Of a DNA stretch of 8,478 nucleotides, positions 1 through 8,478 are shown piece after piece. The position numbers were made by a program, and so were the translations under genes. The DNA comes from Candidatus Pelagibacter sp. TMED106 (GTDB lineage Bacteria > Pseudomonadota > Alphaproteobacteria > Pelagibacterales > Pelagibacteraceae): assembly GCA_002170275.2 (NCBI GenBank), contig NHFH02000010.1:8867-17344 (forward strand). Direction: 5' to 3'. The notes below the pieces were generated by a model, which was not told the DNA's origin, made no database searches, and saw only the letters and a list, made by a program, of their open reading frames with translations. The stretch's first letter is position 1. Each line of letters starts with the position of its first letter.

Positions 1-1071
1 GCTATACTTGGTTCAGTAAGTCAAAATGGAAAAAATCAAACTGAAAATAAAGAAATTAAAATAGAAGAAATCAAATTAAAAAAAATAGAAGATAATGTTA
101 AAAACATAGAAATTGAAAAAAAAGAGCCAAAAATTTTTGAAGAAAAAGAAGATTTAGAAACTAAAACTGAGAAGCCTCTTGTCTTAACTAATGAAGTTAA
201 AGAACAAAAAGATGAAGAAATACTTTCTCCAGCAGTTAGAAAAATAGTAGTTGAAAATAAAATAGACTTAAAAACAGTTAAAGGATCTGGAAAAGACGGC
301 AGAGTATTAAAAGGAGATCTAATTAGCTTGATGGGGGCAAAGCCTCAACCATCAGAAAGAAAAATTCAATATGGTCAAGAAGAGAGAATCAAAATGACTA
401 GATTGAGATTAACAATTGCAAAAAGACTAAAACAAGCTCAAGAAAATGCTGCATTACTCACTACTTTTAATGAAGTTGATATGACCAATATAATTGAGAT
501 GAGAAAAGAAAATCAAGAAGATTTTCAAACTAGGTATGGAATTAAACTAGGCTTCATGTCATTTTTTGTAAAAGCTTGTGTGGCAGCACTAAAGATTTTT
601 CCAGCCGTTAACGCTGAAATTGATGGAGAAGAAATTGTTTACAAAAATTATTATAATATAAGTTTTGCAGTAGGTACTGAAAAAGGATTGGTTGTTCCTG
701 TACTTAAAAATTCAGATGAATTATCGTTTGCAGACATTGAAAAAAATATTAAAAGTCTTTCAGAAAAAGCAAAAGATGGTAAATTGACGATAGAAGATCT
801 GCAAGGTGGAACTTTTACTATTAGCAATGGAGGAGTTTATGGTTCAATGTTATCTACTCCAATTTTAAATTTGCCTCAATCAGGGGTTTTAGGAATGCAT
901 AACATTGTAGAAAGACCAGTAGTAATAGATGGAGAAATTAAAGTTAGACCCATCATGTATCTTGCGCTATCATATGATCATAGAATTATTGATGGAAAAG
1001 AGTCGGTTTCTTTCTTAAAAATGGTTAAAGAAAATTTAGAAGATCCAAGAAGATTATTTTTAAATATTTAA
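1..1071 (+). CDS. odhB: Dihydrolipoyl succinyltransferase, E2 of 2-oxoglutarate dehydrogenase (5' end missing)
   Basis: E2 core enzyme (also called sucB) that transfers the succinyl group from lipoamide to CoA in the cytoplasmic 2-oxoglutarate dehydrogenase complex of the TCA cycle. The reading frame is open from base 1, so 356 residues are visible and the start plus most of the lipoyl domain lie upstream; the first residues ([10 protein letters not shown]) look like the last strand of that domain. A Glu/Lys-rich linker follows (about residues 11-72), then a peripheral subunit-binding domain (about 75-108, LSPAVRKIV...[13 protein letters not shown]), then the catalytic domain (about 121-356). 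The active-site motif HRIIDG is at visible residues 327-332, with His327 and Asp331 as the expected catalytic residues. Segments such as [23 protein letters not shown] and PQSGVLGMH match SucB/OdhB rather than the pyruvate E2 AceF. An internal TTG/ATG at 328/331 is not the real start, because the upstream frame encodes the binding domain. The stop abuts lpdA directly. Confidence 0.96.
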   Translation, partial: AILGSVSQNGKNQTENKEIKIEEIKLKKIEDNVKNIEIEKKEPKIFEEKEDLETKTEKPLVLTNEVKEQKDEEILSPAVRKIVVENKIDLKTVKGSGKDGRVLKGDLISLMGAKPQPSERKIQYGQEERIKMTRLRLTIAKRLKQAQENAALLTTFNEVDMTNIIEMRKENQEDFQTRYGIKLGFMSFFVKACVAALKIFPAVNAEIDGEEIVYKNYYNISFAVGTEKGLVVPVLKNSDELSFADIEKNIKSLSEKAKDGKLTIEDLQGGTFTISNGGVYGSMLSTPILNLPQSGVLGMHNIVERPVVIDGEIKVRPIMYLALSYDHRIIDGKESVSFLKMVKENLEDPRRLFLNI

Positions 1072-2472
1072 ATGGCAGAAAAATTTCAAGCAGTTGTAAT
1101 AGGTGGAGGTCCCGGTGGATATGTATGTGCTATAAGATTAGCTCAACTTGGATTAAAAACAGCATGTATTGAGTCTAGAGGATCTTTAGGTGGTACTTGT
1201 TTAAATATTGGATGCATACCTTCAAAAAATTTATTAAATCTTTCAGAAAATTTTCTCAAAGCTAAAAGTCTCTCAAAACTTGGAATAGAAGTTGGTGAAG
1301 TAAAACTTAATCTTGAAAAAATGATGAAAAATAAAGATAAAGCTGTCACAACTCTAACCAAAGGTGTTGAGTTTTTATTTAAAAAAAATAAAGTTACTTA
1401 TTTCAAAGGTACAGGAAGTTTTAAATCATCCAATAAGGTTGCTATATTAGATGATGCAAATAAGGAAATAATCATAGAAACTGAAAAAACTATAATTAGC
1501 ACAGGTTCTGAGCCTACATCATTACCCGGTATAGAATTTGATGAAAAAATAATCATCTCTTCCACTGGAGCATTATCCTTAAAGAAAGTACCAAAAAAAA
1601 TGATAGTAATTGGCGGTGGTTATATAGGTTTAGAAATGGGATCCGTTTGGTCAAGATTGGGCACAGAAGTTCACGTAATTGAGTTTCTTGAAAATATTAC
1701 TCCTGGGATGGATAAAGAGGTGTCTATTGAATTTATGAAAATTTTAAAAAAGCAAGGTATTAGTTTTCATATGCAAACAAAGGTAGAAAAAATAAAAAAA
1801 ACTCCTGAGGGTGCAACCATTTTTGCATTAAATAAAGATGGTAAAAAGATAAATTTTGAGTGCGATGTAGTTTTAATTTCAGTTGGAAGAAAGCCTAATA
1901 CAAATAATTTAAATTTAAAAGAAATCGGTGTGGAATTAGATGAAAAAAAAAGAATTAAAACTGATAAAAATTTTCAAACTAATATAAATAATATTTATGC
2001 AATTGGTGATGTAATAAAAGGACCAATGTTAGCACATAAAGCTGAAGATGAGGGTATTGCTGTTGCAGAAAATATTGCAGGACAGTCAGGACATGTTAAC
2101 TACGATATAATTCCTGGCGTTATCTACACTACACCAGAGGTTGCATCAATTGGTAAAACCGAAGAACAGTTAAAATTAGCTAACACAAAATATAAAATTG
2201 GTAAATTTTCATTTATGGCAAATTCTAGAGCTAAAGCGATTGATGAGGCGGAAGGATTTGTTAAAATTCTAGCAGACGAAGTGACAGATAAAGTTTTAGG
2301 AGCACATATTATAGGTCCTCATGCAGGAGAATTAATTGCTGAAATTGGTGTTGGTATGGAGTTTGGTGCAAGTGCCGAAGATATAGCAAGAACATGTCAT
2401 GCACACCCTACTTTCTCAGAGGCAGTAAAAGAAGCAGCTTTATCAGTAGATAAAAGAGCAATACACTCTTAA
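1072..2472 (+). CDS. lpdA: Dihydrolipoyl dehydrogenase (E3)
   Basis: FAD-dependent pyridine-nucleotide disulfide oxidoreductase that reoxidises E2-bound dihydrolipoamide and reduces NAD+. At 466 residues it has the usual family length. Visible parts in order: the N-terminal FAD-binding motif GGGPGG (residues 11-16), the redox-active disulfide motif GGTCLNIGCIPSK (Cys43 and Cys48), the NAD-binding motif GGGYIG (181-186), the second FAD motif around YAIGDV (309-314), and the C-terminal dimerisation domain with the catalytic HPTFSE motif (His445, Glu450). All key residues are present. The ATG is the base after the odhB TAA, giving a TAAATG junction with no evident Shine-Dalgarno sequence just upstream, so translation is probably coupled to odhB. 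Being next to odhB suggests it serves the 2-oxoglutarate complex. It could also serve pyruvate dehydrogenase or the glycine cleavage system if the genome has only one E3, which this window cannot show. Confidence 0.97.
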   Translation: MAEKFQAVVIGGGPGGYVCAIRLAQLGLKTACIESRGSLGGTCLNIGCIPSKNLLNLSENFLKAKSLSKLGIEVGEVKLNLEKMMKNKDKAVTTLTKGVEFLFKKNKVTYFKGTGSFKSSNKVAILDDANKEIIIETEKTIISTGSEPTSLPGIEFDEKIIISSTGALSLKKVPKKMIVIGGGYIGLEMGSVWSRLGTEVHVIEFLENITPGMDKEVSIEFMKILKKQGISFHMQTKVEKIKKTPEGATIFALNKDGKKINFECDVVLISVGRKPNTNNLNLKEIGVELDEKKRIKTDKNFQTNINNIYAIGDVIKGPMLAHKAEDEGIAVAENIAGQSGHVNYDIIPGVIYTTPEVASIGKTEEQLKLANTKYKIGKFSFMANSRAKAIDEAEGFVKILADEVTDKVLGAHIIGPHAGELIAEIGVGMEFGASAEDIARTCHAHPTFSEAVKEAALSVDKRAIHS

Positions 2473-2475
2473 AAT

Positions 2476-2502
2476 ATTTTCATATTATAAATATATGAAA
2501 GT
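2476..2502 (+). repeat. Inverted repeat spanning the priA start codon
   Basis: Eight-base perfect arms TTTCATAT (2478-2485) and ATATGAAA (2493-2500) are separated by a 7-nt loop. One wobble pair (2477 with 2501) and one A-T pair (2476 with 2502) can extend the stem to 10 pairs. The right arm contains the priA ATG (2495-2497). No T-run follows, so it does not look like an intrinsic terminator. The stem is nearly all A-U with a single G-C pair, so it would be weak as RNA, and such palindromes arise fairly easily in DNA this AT-rich. A role in limiting priA initiation is only a possibility. Confidence 0.35.
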
Positions 2503-4450
2503 TCCGATTCTTATTCCCAATATATTTAATCATCCTTTTACATATAGTTCAGATTTGAGTCTTAAAATAGGTGATTATGTAATAGTTCCATTTGGTAAAT
2601 CTAAAGTCACAGGTGTTGTTTGGGATGAATTTGAAAAAAATACAAATAAAAATTTTAAAATTAAAAAGGTATTAAAAAAACTAGATATTCCATCTTTAAA
2701 AAAAGACACAATCAAATTTTTAAATTGGTTTTCTGAATATAATATGATTCCAAAAGGTATGAGTTTAAAATTACTTTTATTAAGTAGTAATGCAGTAGAA
2801 AAGAACATGATCAAGAAGACAGAACAATTTAAAGAAAAGATCAAAAAAAATAAAATTGAACTTACAAAAGATCAAAAAAATTGTTTAAAAAAAATGAATA
2901 TTTCTAACCAGAAATTTAGAGTTCATGTTTTACAAGGGGCCACTGGATCTGGGAAAACCATGGTTTATTTTGCAGCTTTAAAGCAAAAAATTATGAAGGG
3001 TTTTCAAGGATTAATTTTACTTCCTGAGATAGGATTGACAGGGCAATTTCAAAGTAAATTTACTGAATTCTTTGGATTTGAACCTTCAGTTTGGCATTCA
3101 GGAATTTCTAAAAAACATAAAGAAAAGATTTGGTATGGAATTGCAAATAATAAAATAAAAGTTGTAATTGGTGCTAGATCTTCTTTATTTTTACCTTTTA
3201 AAAAATTGGGAATAATTATAGTTGATGAAGAACATGATCAATCATACAAGCAGGACGAAGGAGTAATCTATAATGCAAGAGATATGGCAGTAGCGAGAGC
3301 ATCTTTTGAAAATATTCCAATAAATTTAATTACAGCGGTTCCATCAATTGAAACTTTTGAAAATATAAAAAAAGAAAAATACAGTTTATCTAAATTAGAT
3401 CAAAGATATTTGAATGCTTCATTTCCAAATTATGAAATAATTGATTTAAATAATCATAAACTTGAAAAACAATCTTGGATTTCAAAAGAAATAATTGAAA
3501 AAGTAAATTTTCATCTCAAAAAAAATGATCAAATTTTATTTTTTTTAAATAGGAGAGGTTTTTCTCCACATGTTTTATGTAAAAAATGTTTTACAAGTTA
3601 TTCGTGTCCAAATTGCTCTATTAATTTGGTGTATCATAAATATAAAAAAAATTTATTATGTCATTATTGTGGTTATAAGGCATTATTGGATAGAAATTGT
3701 TTAAAAAATGGAAGGTGTGATTTTATATTTAGTGGACCAGGTGTTGAAAGAATTTCAGAGGAAATAAAAAAAATTTTCCCCACAAAAATAACAACAATTT
3801 TTTCGAGTGATACCATGAATAAAAAAAAATCTTCTGATATTTTTAAAAAAATATTTAATAATGAAATTCAAATCTTAGTTGGTACTCAATTAATTTCTAA
3901 AGGATTCCATTTTCCAAATTTAAATTGCATAGTAGTTGTAGACATTGATTTATCTTCCAATGGCCACGACATAAGAGGAGCAGAAAAAAATTTACAATTA
4001 TATCATCAATTATCTGGGAGGGCAGGACGAACGGGTAAACCAGCCACTATATATTTTCAAAGTTATAATTTAAGATCAAAAATAATTTCTGATATTACAC
4101 ATAAAGATCCAAATATTTTTTTAAATAAAGAGCTTGAAATTAGAAGAAAAAATAACCTTCCACCTTTTGAAAGATTTATTGCTTTAATACTCACTGGCAG
4201 TAATGAAATAGAGCTAGAAAAAGAAGCTTTTAGATTTAAGAATTTTATTAAAGATTCTGTAGAAGGTAAAGTTCTTGGACCAGTGAATGCTCCAATTTTT
4301 AAGCTAAAAAAAAAATTTAGAATTAGATTGTTAGTAAGAGGTCGAAAATCTCTTAAAGTTCAAAATTCGCTCAACAAGATCATTTCAAAATTCAAATTCT
4401 CCAGAGGAATGAAACTGTCGGTTGATGTTGACCCAATAAATTTCAATTAA
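2495..4450 (+). CDS. priA: Primosomal protein N' (replication-restart helicase PriA), shortened form
   Basis: Superfamily 2 3'-to-5' DNA helicase that recognises stalled or collapsed forks and starts reloading of the replicative helicase. In its 651 residues I see an N-terminal 3'-DNA-binding domain (about 1-98, IGDYVIVPFGKSKVTGVVWD), a short Lys-rich linker (about 99-122), helicase lobe 1 with Walker A GATGSGKT (148-155, Lys154) and DEEH box (244-247), a zinc-binding insertion with eight cysteines (362, 365, 371, 374, 389, 392, 402, 408), lobe 2 with GTQLISKG (463-470) and QLSGRAGR (505-512), and a C-terminal domain ending in DVDPINFN. E. coli PriA is 732 residues with its Walker A lysine at 230, so the roughly 80-residue deficit lies almost wholly before the P-loop, where the winged-helix domain should be. 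Also odd: the last cysteine pair is C-x5-C and the usual SATPS motif reads TAVPS (280-284). The ATG follows lpdA by 22 nt with no clear ribosome-binding site, but the N-terminus aligns with the family. Confidence 0.95.
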   Translation: MKVPILIPNIFNHPFTYSSDLSLKIGDYVIVPFGKSKVTGVVWDEFEKNTNKNFKIKKVLKKLDIPSLKKDTIKFLNWFSEYNMIPKGMSLKLLLLSSNAVEKNMIKKTEQFKEKIKKNKIELTKDQKNCLKKMNISNQKFRVHVLQGATGSGKTMVYFAALKQKIMKGFQGLILLPEIGLTGQFQSKFTEFFGFEPSVWHSGISKKHKEKIWYGIANNKIKVVIGARSSLFLPFKKLGIIIVDEEHDQSYKQDEGVIYNARDMAVARASFENIPINLITAVPSIETFENIKKEKYSLSKLDQRYLNASFPNYEIIDLNNHKLEKQSWISKEIIEKVNFHLKKNDQILFFLNRRGFSPHVLCKKCFTSYSCPNCSINLVYHKYKKNLLCHYCGYKALLDRNCLKNGRCDFIFSGPGVERISEEIKKIFPTKITTIFSSDTMNKKKSSDIFKKIFNNEIQILVGTQLISKGFHFPNLNCIVVVDIDLSSNGHDIRGAEKNLQLYHQLSGRAGRTGKPATIYFQSYNLRSKIISDITHKDPNIFLNKELEIRRKNNLPPFERFIALILTGSNEIELEKEAFRFKNFIKDSVEGKVLGPVNAPIFKLKKKFRIRLLVRGRKSLKVQNSLNKIISKFKFSRGMKLSVDVDPINFN

Positions 4451-4560
4451 TGGTAAAAAAATAACAGTTTTGGGCAACGAGTTACTTGAAGACATTGAGG
4501 TCATATGTTAATTAAAATCAATTTTTTACAAGTCTTCATTAATTAATTAAGGGATATAAA
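4451..4560 (+). promoter_or_regulatory. priA-atpH intergenic region, probable leader/promoter of the ATP synthase genes
   Basis: This is the longest non-coding stretch in the window and the natural place for a promoter of the atp operon, since the other junctions are 22 nt or less. Its composition is uneven: bases 4466-4507 are about 40% G+C, while 4508-4560 are about 15%. A TAAAAT at 4513-4518 resembles a -10 box (5 of 6), but no good -35 sits at the usual distance; TTGAAG at 4486-4491 is 21 nt away. Arms TGAAGAC (4487-4493) and GTCTTCA (4532-4538) form a 7-bp inverted repeat across a 38-nt loop. The palindrome TTAATTAATTAA lies at 4539-4550. No hairpin followed by a T-run was seen, so I call no intrinsic terminator for priA. 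The regulatory role is inferred from position. Confidence 0.4.
4549..4554 (+). promoter_or_regulatory. Ribosome-binding site of atpH
   Basis: AAGGGA lies 6 nt before a TTG codon at 4561. It is one of only two well-placed Shine-Dalgarno-like sequences in the window. It decides the atpH start: an in-frame TAA at 4540-4542 rules out a longer protein, and there is no ATG between that stop and the conserved ANRY motif. Confidence 0.65.
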
Positions 4561-5118
4561 TTGAGTAAAAATAAAGATTTTTCTAGTACTAATGCCAATA
4601 GATATTCTTTAGCGCTTTATGAAATAGCTGAGGAAGCTAACTCTATAGATGAAGTAGAAAAAGACTCATTATCATTTCTAAACTTAATTTTAAAAAATGA
4701 TGATTTTAAATCTTTCATTAAAAATCCTACATACAAAAATGAGGATCAATTAAAAACTATAGTAGAAATTTCTAAAAAATTTGCTTTGAATAATATTCTA
4801 ATAAAATTTTTAAGTTTTTTAATATTCAAAAAAAGGTTTTTTTATGTTGAAAAAATCTTAAGTGATTTTATTGAAACATGTTCAAAAAAAAGAGGTGAAA
4901 TTAAAGCCCAATTAATTGCAGCGAAAAATCTTACAGATATTGAAATAAATGACATCAAAAATGAACTTGCTAAAAATTTTAGTTCAAAAATTAAATTAGA
5001 TTATAAAAATGATCCAAGCTTAATAGGTGGATTAATTGTGCAAGTGGGAAGTACAATGATTGATACTTCAATTAAAAATAAATTACAACAAATAGAAAAC
5101 AAAATGGTAGAGGCTTAA
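4561..5118 (+). CDS. atpH: F1F0 ATP synthase subunit delta (OSCP)
   Basis: Stator subunit of the membrane-associated F1 sector. It sits on top of the alpha/beta hexamer and links it to the peripheral b stalk. The 185 residues match the usual delta/OSCP length. The helical N-terminal domain begins with the family motif ANRYSLALYEIAEE (about residues 12-25). The C-terminal part carries the diagnostic DPSLIGGLIVQVGSTMIDTS (about 151-170) followed by a terminal helix that should contact the b subunits. The middle (about 78-100) is rich in Phe, Leu and Lys, as expected of a helical bundle here. Translation starts at TTG, supported by AAGGGA 6 nt upstream and an in-frame stop just before it. It is the first gene of atpHAGD, and its TAA abuts the atpA ATG. 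As is common in alphaproteobacteria, the F0 genes (a, b, c) are not directly upstream; priA is. Confidence 0.95.
   Translation: MSKNKDFSSTNANRYSLALYEIAEEANSIDEVEKDSLSFLNLILKNDDFKSFIKNPTYKNEDQLKTIVEISKKFALNNILIKFLSFLIFKKRFFYVEKILSDFIETCSKKRGEIKAQLIAAKNLTDIEINDIKNELAKNFSSKIKLDYKNDPSLIGGLIVQVGSTMIDTSIKNKLQQIENKMVEA
5109..5113 (+). promoter_or_regulatory. Ribosome-binding site of atpA inside the atpH 3' end
   Basis: AGAGG lies within the last codons of atpH, 5 nt before the atpA ATG at 5119. Together with the TAAATG junction it suggests coupled translation of delta and alpha, with alpha also able to recruit ribosomes on its own. This fits alpha being needed in three copies per delta. Confidence 0.55.
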
Positions 5119-6654
5119 ATGGAGATAAATCCCTCAGAAGTAACAAAAATTTTAAAAGAACAAATTAAAAAATTCGGTGATAAAGCAGAAGTTACAGAAG
5201 TAGGACAAGTTTTATCTGTAGGTGACGGTATAGCAAGAATATATGGACTTGATAATGTACAAGCAGGAGAGATGGTTGAGTTTGCTGATGGTTCAAAAGG
5301 TATGGCTTTAAATTTAGAAAGTGAAAATGTTGGAGTTGTAATTTTTGGTGATGATAAAGCAATTAAAGAGGGTGATACTGTAAAAAGAACTGGTGCTATT
5401 GTTGATACTCCGGTTGGAAAAGAATTATTAGGAAGAGTTGTAGACGGATTAGGAAATCCAATCGATGGAAAAGGAGTTTTAGATAAAAGTATTAAAAAAA
5501 GTAGAGTTGAAGTAAAGGCTCCAGGAATTATTCCTAGACAATCTGTTAGTGAGCCTATGCAAACAGGATTAAAATCTATTGACAGTTTAGTTCCAATAGG
5601 AAGGGGACAACGTGAATTGATTATTGGGGACAGACAAACAGGAAAAACCGCTGTTGCTATAGATGCTATCATTAATCAAAAAAAAATAAATGAGTCTGGA
5701 GATGAAAAACAAAAACTTTACTGTGTTTATGTGGCTATAGGTCAAAAAAGATCAACTGTTAGACAAATTCAAAAAACCTTAGAAGAAGCTGGTGCTATGG
5801 AGTATACAACAATTGTTGCTGCTACTGCATCTGATGCTGCACCACTTCAATTTTTAGCTCCATACACTGGCTGTGCTATGGGAGAATATTTTAGAGACAA
5901 TGGTATGCATGCTTTAATTATTTATGATGATTTATCTAAACAAGCTGTAGCTTATAGACAGATGTCACTTTTACTAAGAAGACCCCCTGGAAGAGAAGCT
6001 TATCCTGGAGACGTGTTTTATTTACATAGTAGATTACTTGAAAGAGCTGCTAAATTAAGTGATGAGCATGGAGGTGGCTCTTTAACTGCTTTACCTATCA
6101 TTGAAACTCAAGGGGGAGATGTTTCAGCATTTATTCCCACAAATGTTATATCAATCACTGATGGACAAATATTCCTAGAAACTGAACTTTTTAATCAAGG
6201 AATAAGACCTGCAATTAATGTTGGTTTATCAGTTTCAAGAGTTGGATCATCAGCTCAAACAAAAGCAATGAAGAAAGTTTCTGGCTCTATGAAATTAGAA
6301 TTAGCTCAATATAGAGAAATGGCAGCATTTGCACAGTTTGGATCTGATTTAGATGCTTCAACTCAACAGCTTTTAAACAGAGGTTCAAAACTTACTGAAC
6401 TTTTGAAACAAAAGCAGTATTCACCAATGACTGTAGCACAACAAGTAATTTCAGTTTTTTGTGGGGTTAAGGGTTATTTAGATGATATTGAATTAAAAGA
6501 TATTGCTGAATTCGAAACTAAAATTTTAGACAAATGTCAATCTGAGAAACCTGAGATTTTAGAATCAATTTCAAATTCTGGTAAACTTGAAGAAAATACT
6601 GAAAAATTATTAGTAGAAATAATTAGTGAACTTAAAAAAAATTTTAATCAATAG
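5119..6654 (+). CDS. atpA: F1F0 ATP synthase subunit alpha
   Basis: Non-catalytic nucleotide-binding subunit, three copies of which alternate with beta in the F1 hexamer. Its 511 residues match the usual length. After an N-terminal helix that normally contacts delta, the beta-barrel domain runs to about residue 95. Walker A is GDRQTGKT (170-177) and the Walker B region is [11 protein letters not shown] (267-277 area). The conserved PGREAYPGD stands at 290-298. The arginine finger that reaches into the beta catalytic site is in [10 protein letters not shown] (Arg374). The C-terminal helical domain includes [15 protein letters not shown]. Nothing essential is missing. Translation begins directly after the atpH stop with AGAGG 5 nt upstream, and atpG starts 2 nt after its TAG. 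An open frame of 185 codons on the opposite strand (5115-5672) is a shadow of this gene. Confidence 0.98.
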   Translation: MEINPSEVTKILKEQIKKFGDKAEVTEVGQVLSVGDGIARIYGLDNVQAGEMVEFADGSKGMALNLESENVGVVIFGDDKAIKEGDTVKRTGAIVDTPVGKELLGRVVDGLGNPIDGKGVLDKSIKKSRVEVKAPGIIPRQSVSEPMQTGLKSIDSLVPIGRGQRELIIGDRQTGKTAVAIDAIINQKKINESGDEKQKLYCVYVAIGQKRSTVRQIQKTLEEAGAMEYTTIVAATASDAAPLQFLAPYTGCAMGEYFRDNGMHALIIYDDLSKQAVAYRQMSLLLRRPPGREAYPGDVFYLHSRLLERAAKLSDEHGGGSLTALPIIETQGGDVSAFIPTNVISITDGQIFLETELFNQGIRPAINVGLSVSRVGSSAQTKAMKKVSGSMKLELAQYREMAAFAQFGSDLDASTQQLLNRGSKLTELLKQKQYSPMTVAQQVISVFCGVKGYLDDIELKDIAEFETKILDKCQSEKPEILESISNSGKLEENTEKLLVEIISELKKNFNQ

Positions 6655-6656
6655 AA

Positions 6657-8478
<1,822 letters not shown>

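Noticed and set aside
328..1071. A shorter, complete odhB starting at the internal TTG/ATG (328/331)
   Set aside because: The same frame upstream encodes the conserved subunit-binding domain and the end of the lipoyl domain, so the gene is cut by the window edge and does not start there.
1143..1361. Minus-strand open frame of 72 codons opposite lpdA
   Set aside because: It overlaps the conserved FAD and redox-disulfide coding region of lpdA and shows no motif or ribosome site of its own.
2575..2844. Minus-strand open frame of 89 codons opposite priA
   Set aside because: The hydrophobic Phe/Leu/Ile product mirrors Lys/Asn-rich priA codons on the other strand; it is not a credible membrane protein gene.
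4486..4518. A standard sigma-70 promoter (TTGAAG and TAAAAT)
   Set aside because: The two elements are 21 nt apart rather than about 17, and TAAAAT-like hexamers are common in DNA this AT-rich, so I left it as a candidate inside the intergenic entry.
4508..4550. Possible intrinsic terminator of priA
   Set aside because: The AT-rich tract can form only weak A-U pairings (AAAA with TTTT) and has no G+C-rich stem followed by a T-run.
5115..5672. Open frame of 185 codons on the minus strand opposite atpA
   Set aside because: It lies entirely over well-supported atpA, encodes a low-complexity Ser/Pro/Ile-rich product with no recognisable motif, and is a typical antisense shadow.

Overview
The window looks like an ordinary, gene-dense core region of a streamlined, very AT-rich alphaproteobacterium. 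It is most consistent with the SAR11 clade (Pelagibacterales, Candidatus Pelagibacter and relatives). The assignment rests on codon use strongly biased to A/T-ending codons, Lys/Asn/Ile-rich proteins, almost no intergenic DNA (0, 22, 110, 0, 2 and 2 nt between successive genes), and the gene order TCA-cycle dehydrogenase genes, priA, then atpH-atpA-atpG-atpD. The placement of priA next to the F1 operon is an alphaproteobacterial arrangement. Taxonomy is inferred from gene content and composition; no 16S or other marker is present.

Layout, all on the + strand: (1) 1-1071, the 3' part of odhB/sucB, the E2 component of 2-oxoglutarate dehydrogenase, cut by the window's left edge. (2) 1072-2472, lpdA, the E3 dihydrolipoamide dehydrogenase, starting on the base after the odhB stop. 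(3) 2495-4450, priA, the replication-restart helicase, with a shortened N-terminal region and several changes in family motifs. (4) 4451-4560, the only sizeable intergenic space (110 bp), probably holding the leader or promoter of the ATP synthase genes. (5) 4561-8478, atpH (delta), atpA (alpha), atpG (gamma) and the first two thirds of atpD (beta), which runs off the right edge.

Functionally, odhB and lpdA supply two of the three enzymes of the 2-oxoglutarate dehydrogenase complex, which feeds NADH to respiration. The atp genes encode the F1 catalytic head that uses the resulting proton gradient. priA is a housekeeping DNA-replication gene caught between them. No mobile element, CRISPR array, tRNA, rRNA, defence gene or biosynthetic cluster is visible, and no gap exceeds 300 bp.

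I did not find a new multi-gene system. The points most worth a second look are in PriA: the winged-helix domain appears to be missing, the last zinc-ligand pair is displaced, and the SAT helicase motif is altered. Two short non-coding structures are also worth checking: an inverted repeat that includes the priA start codon, and the compositionally uneven priA-atpH spacer.
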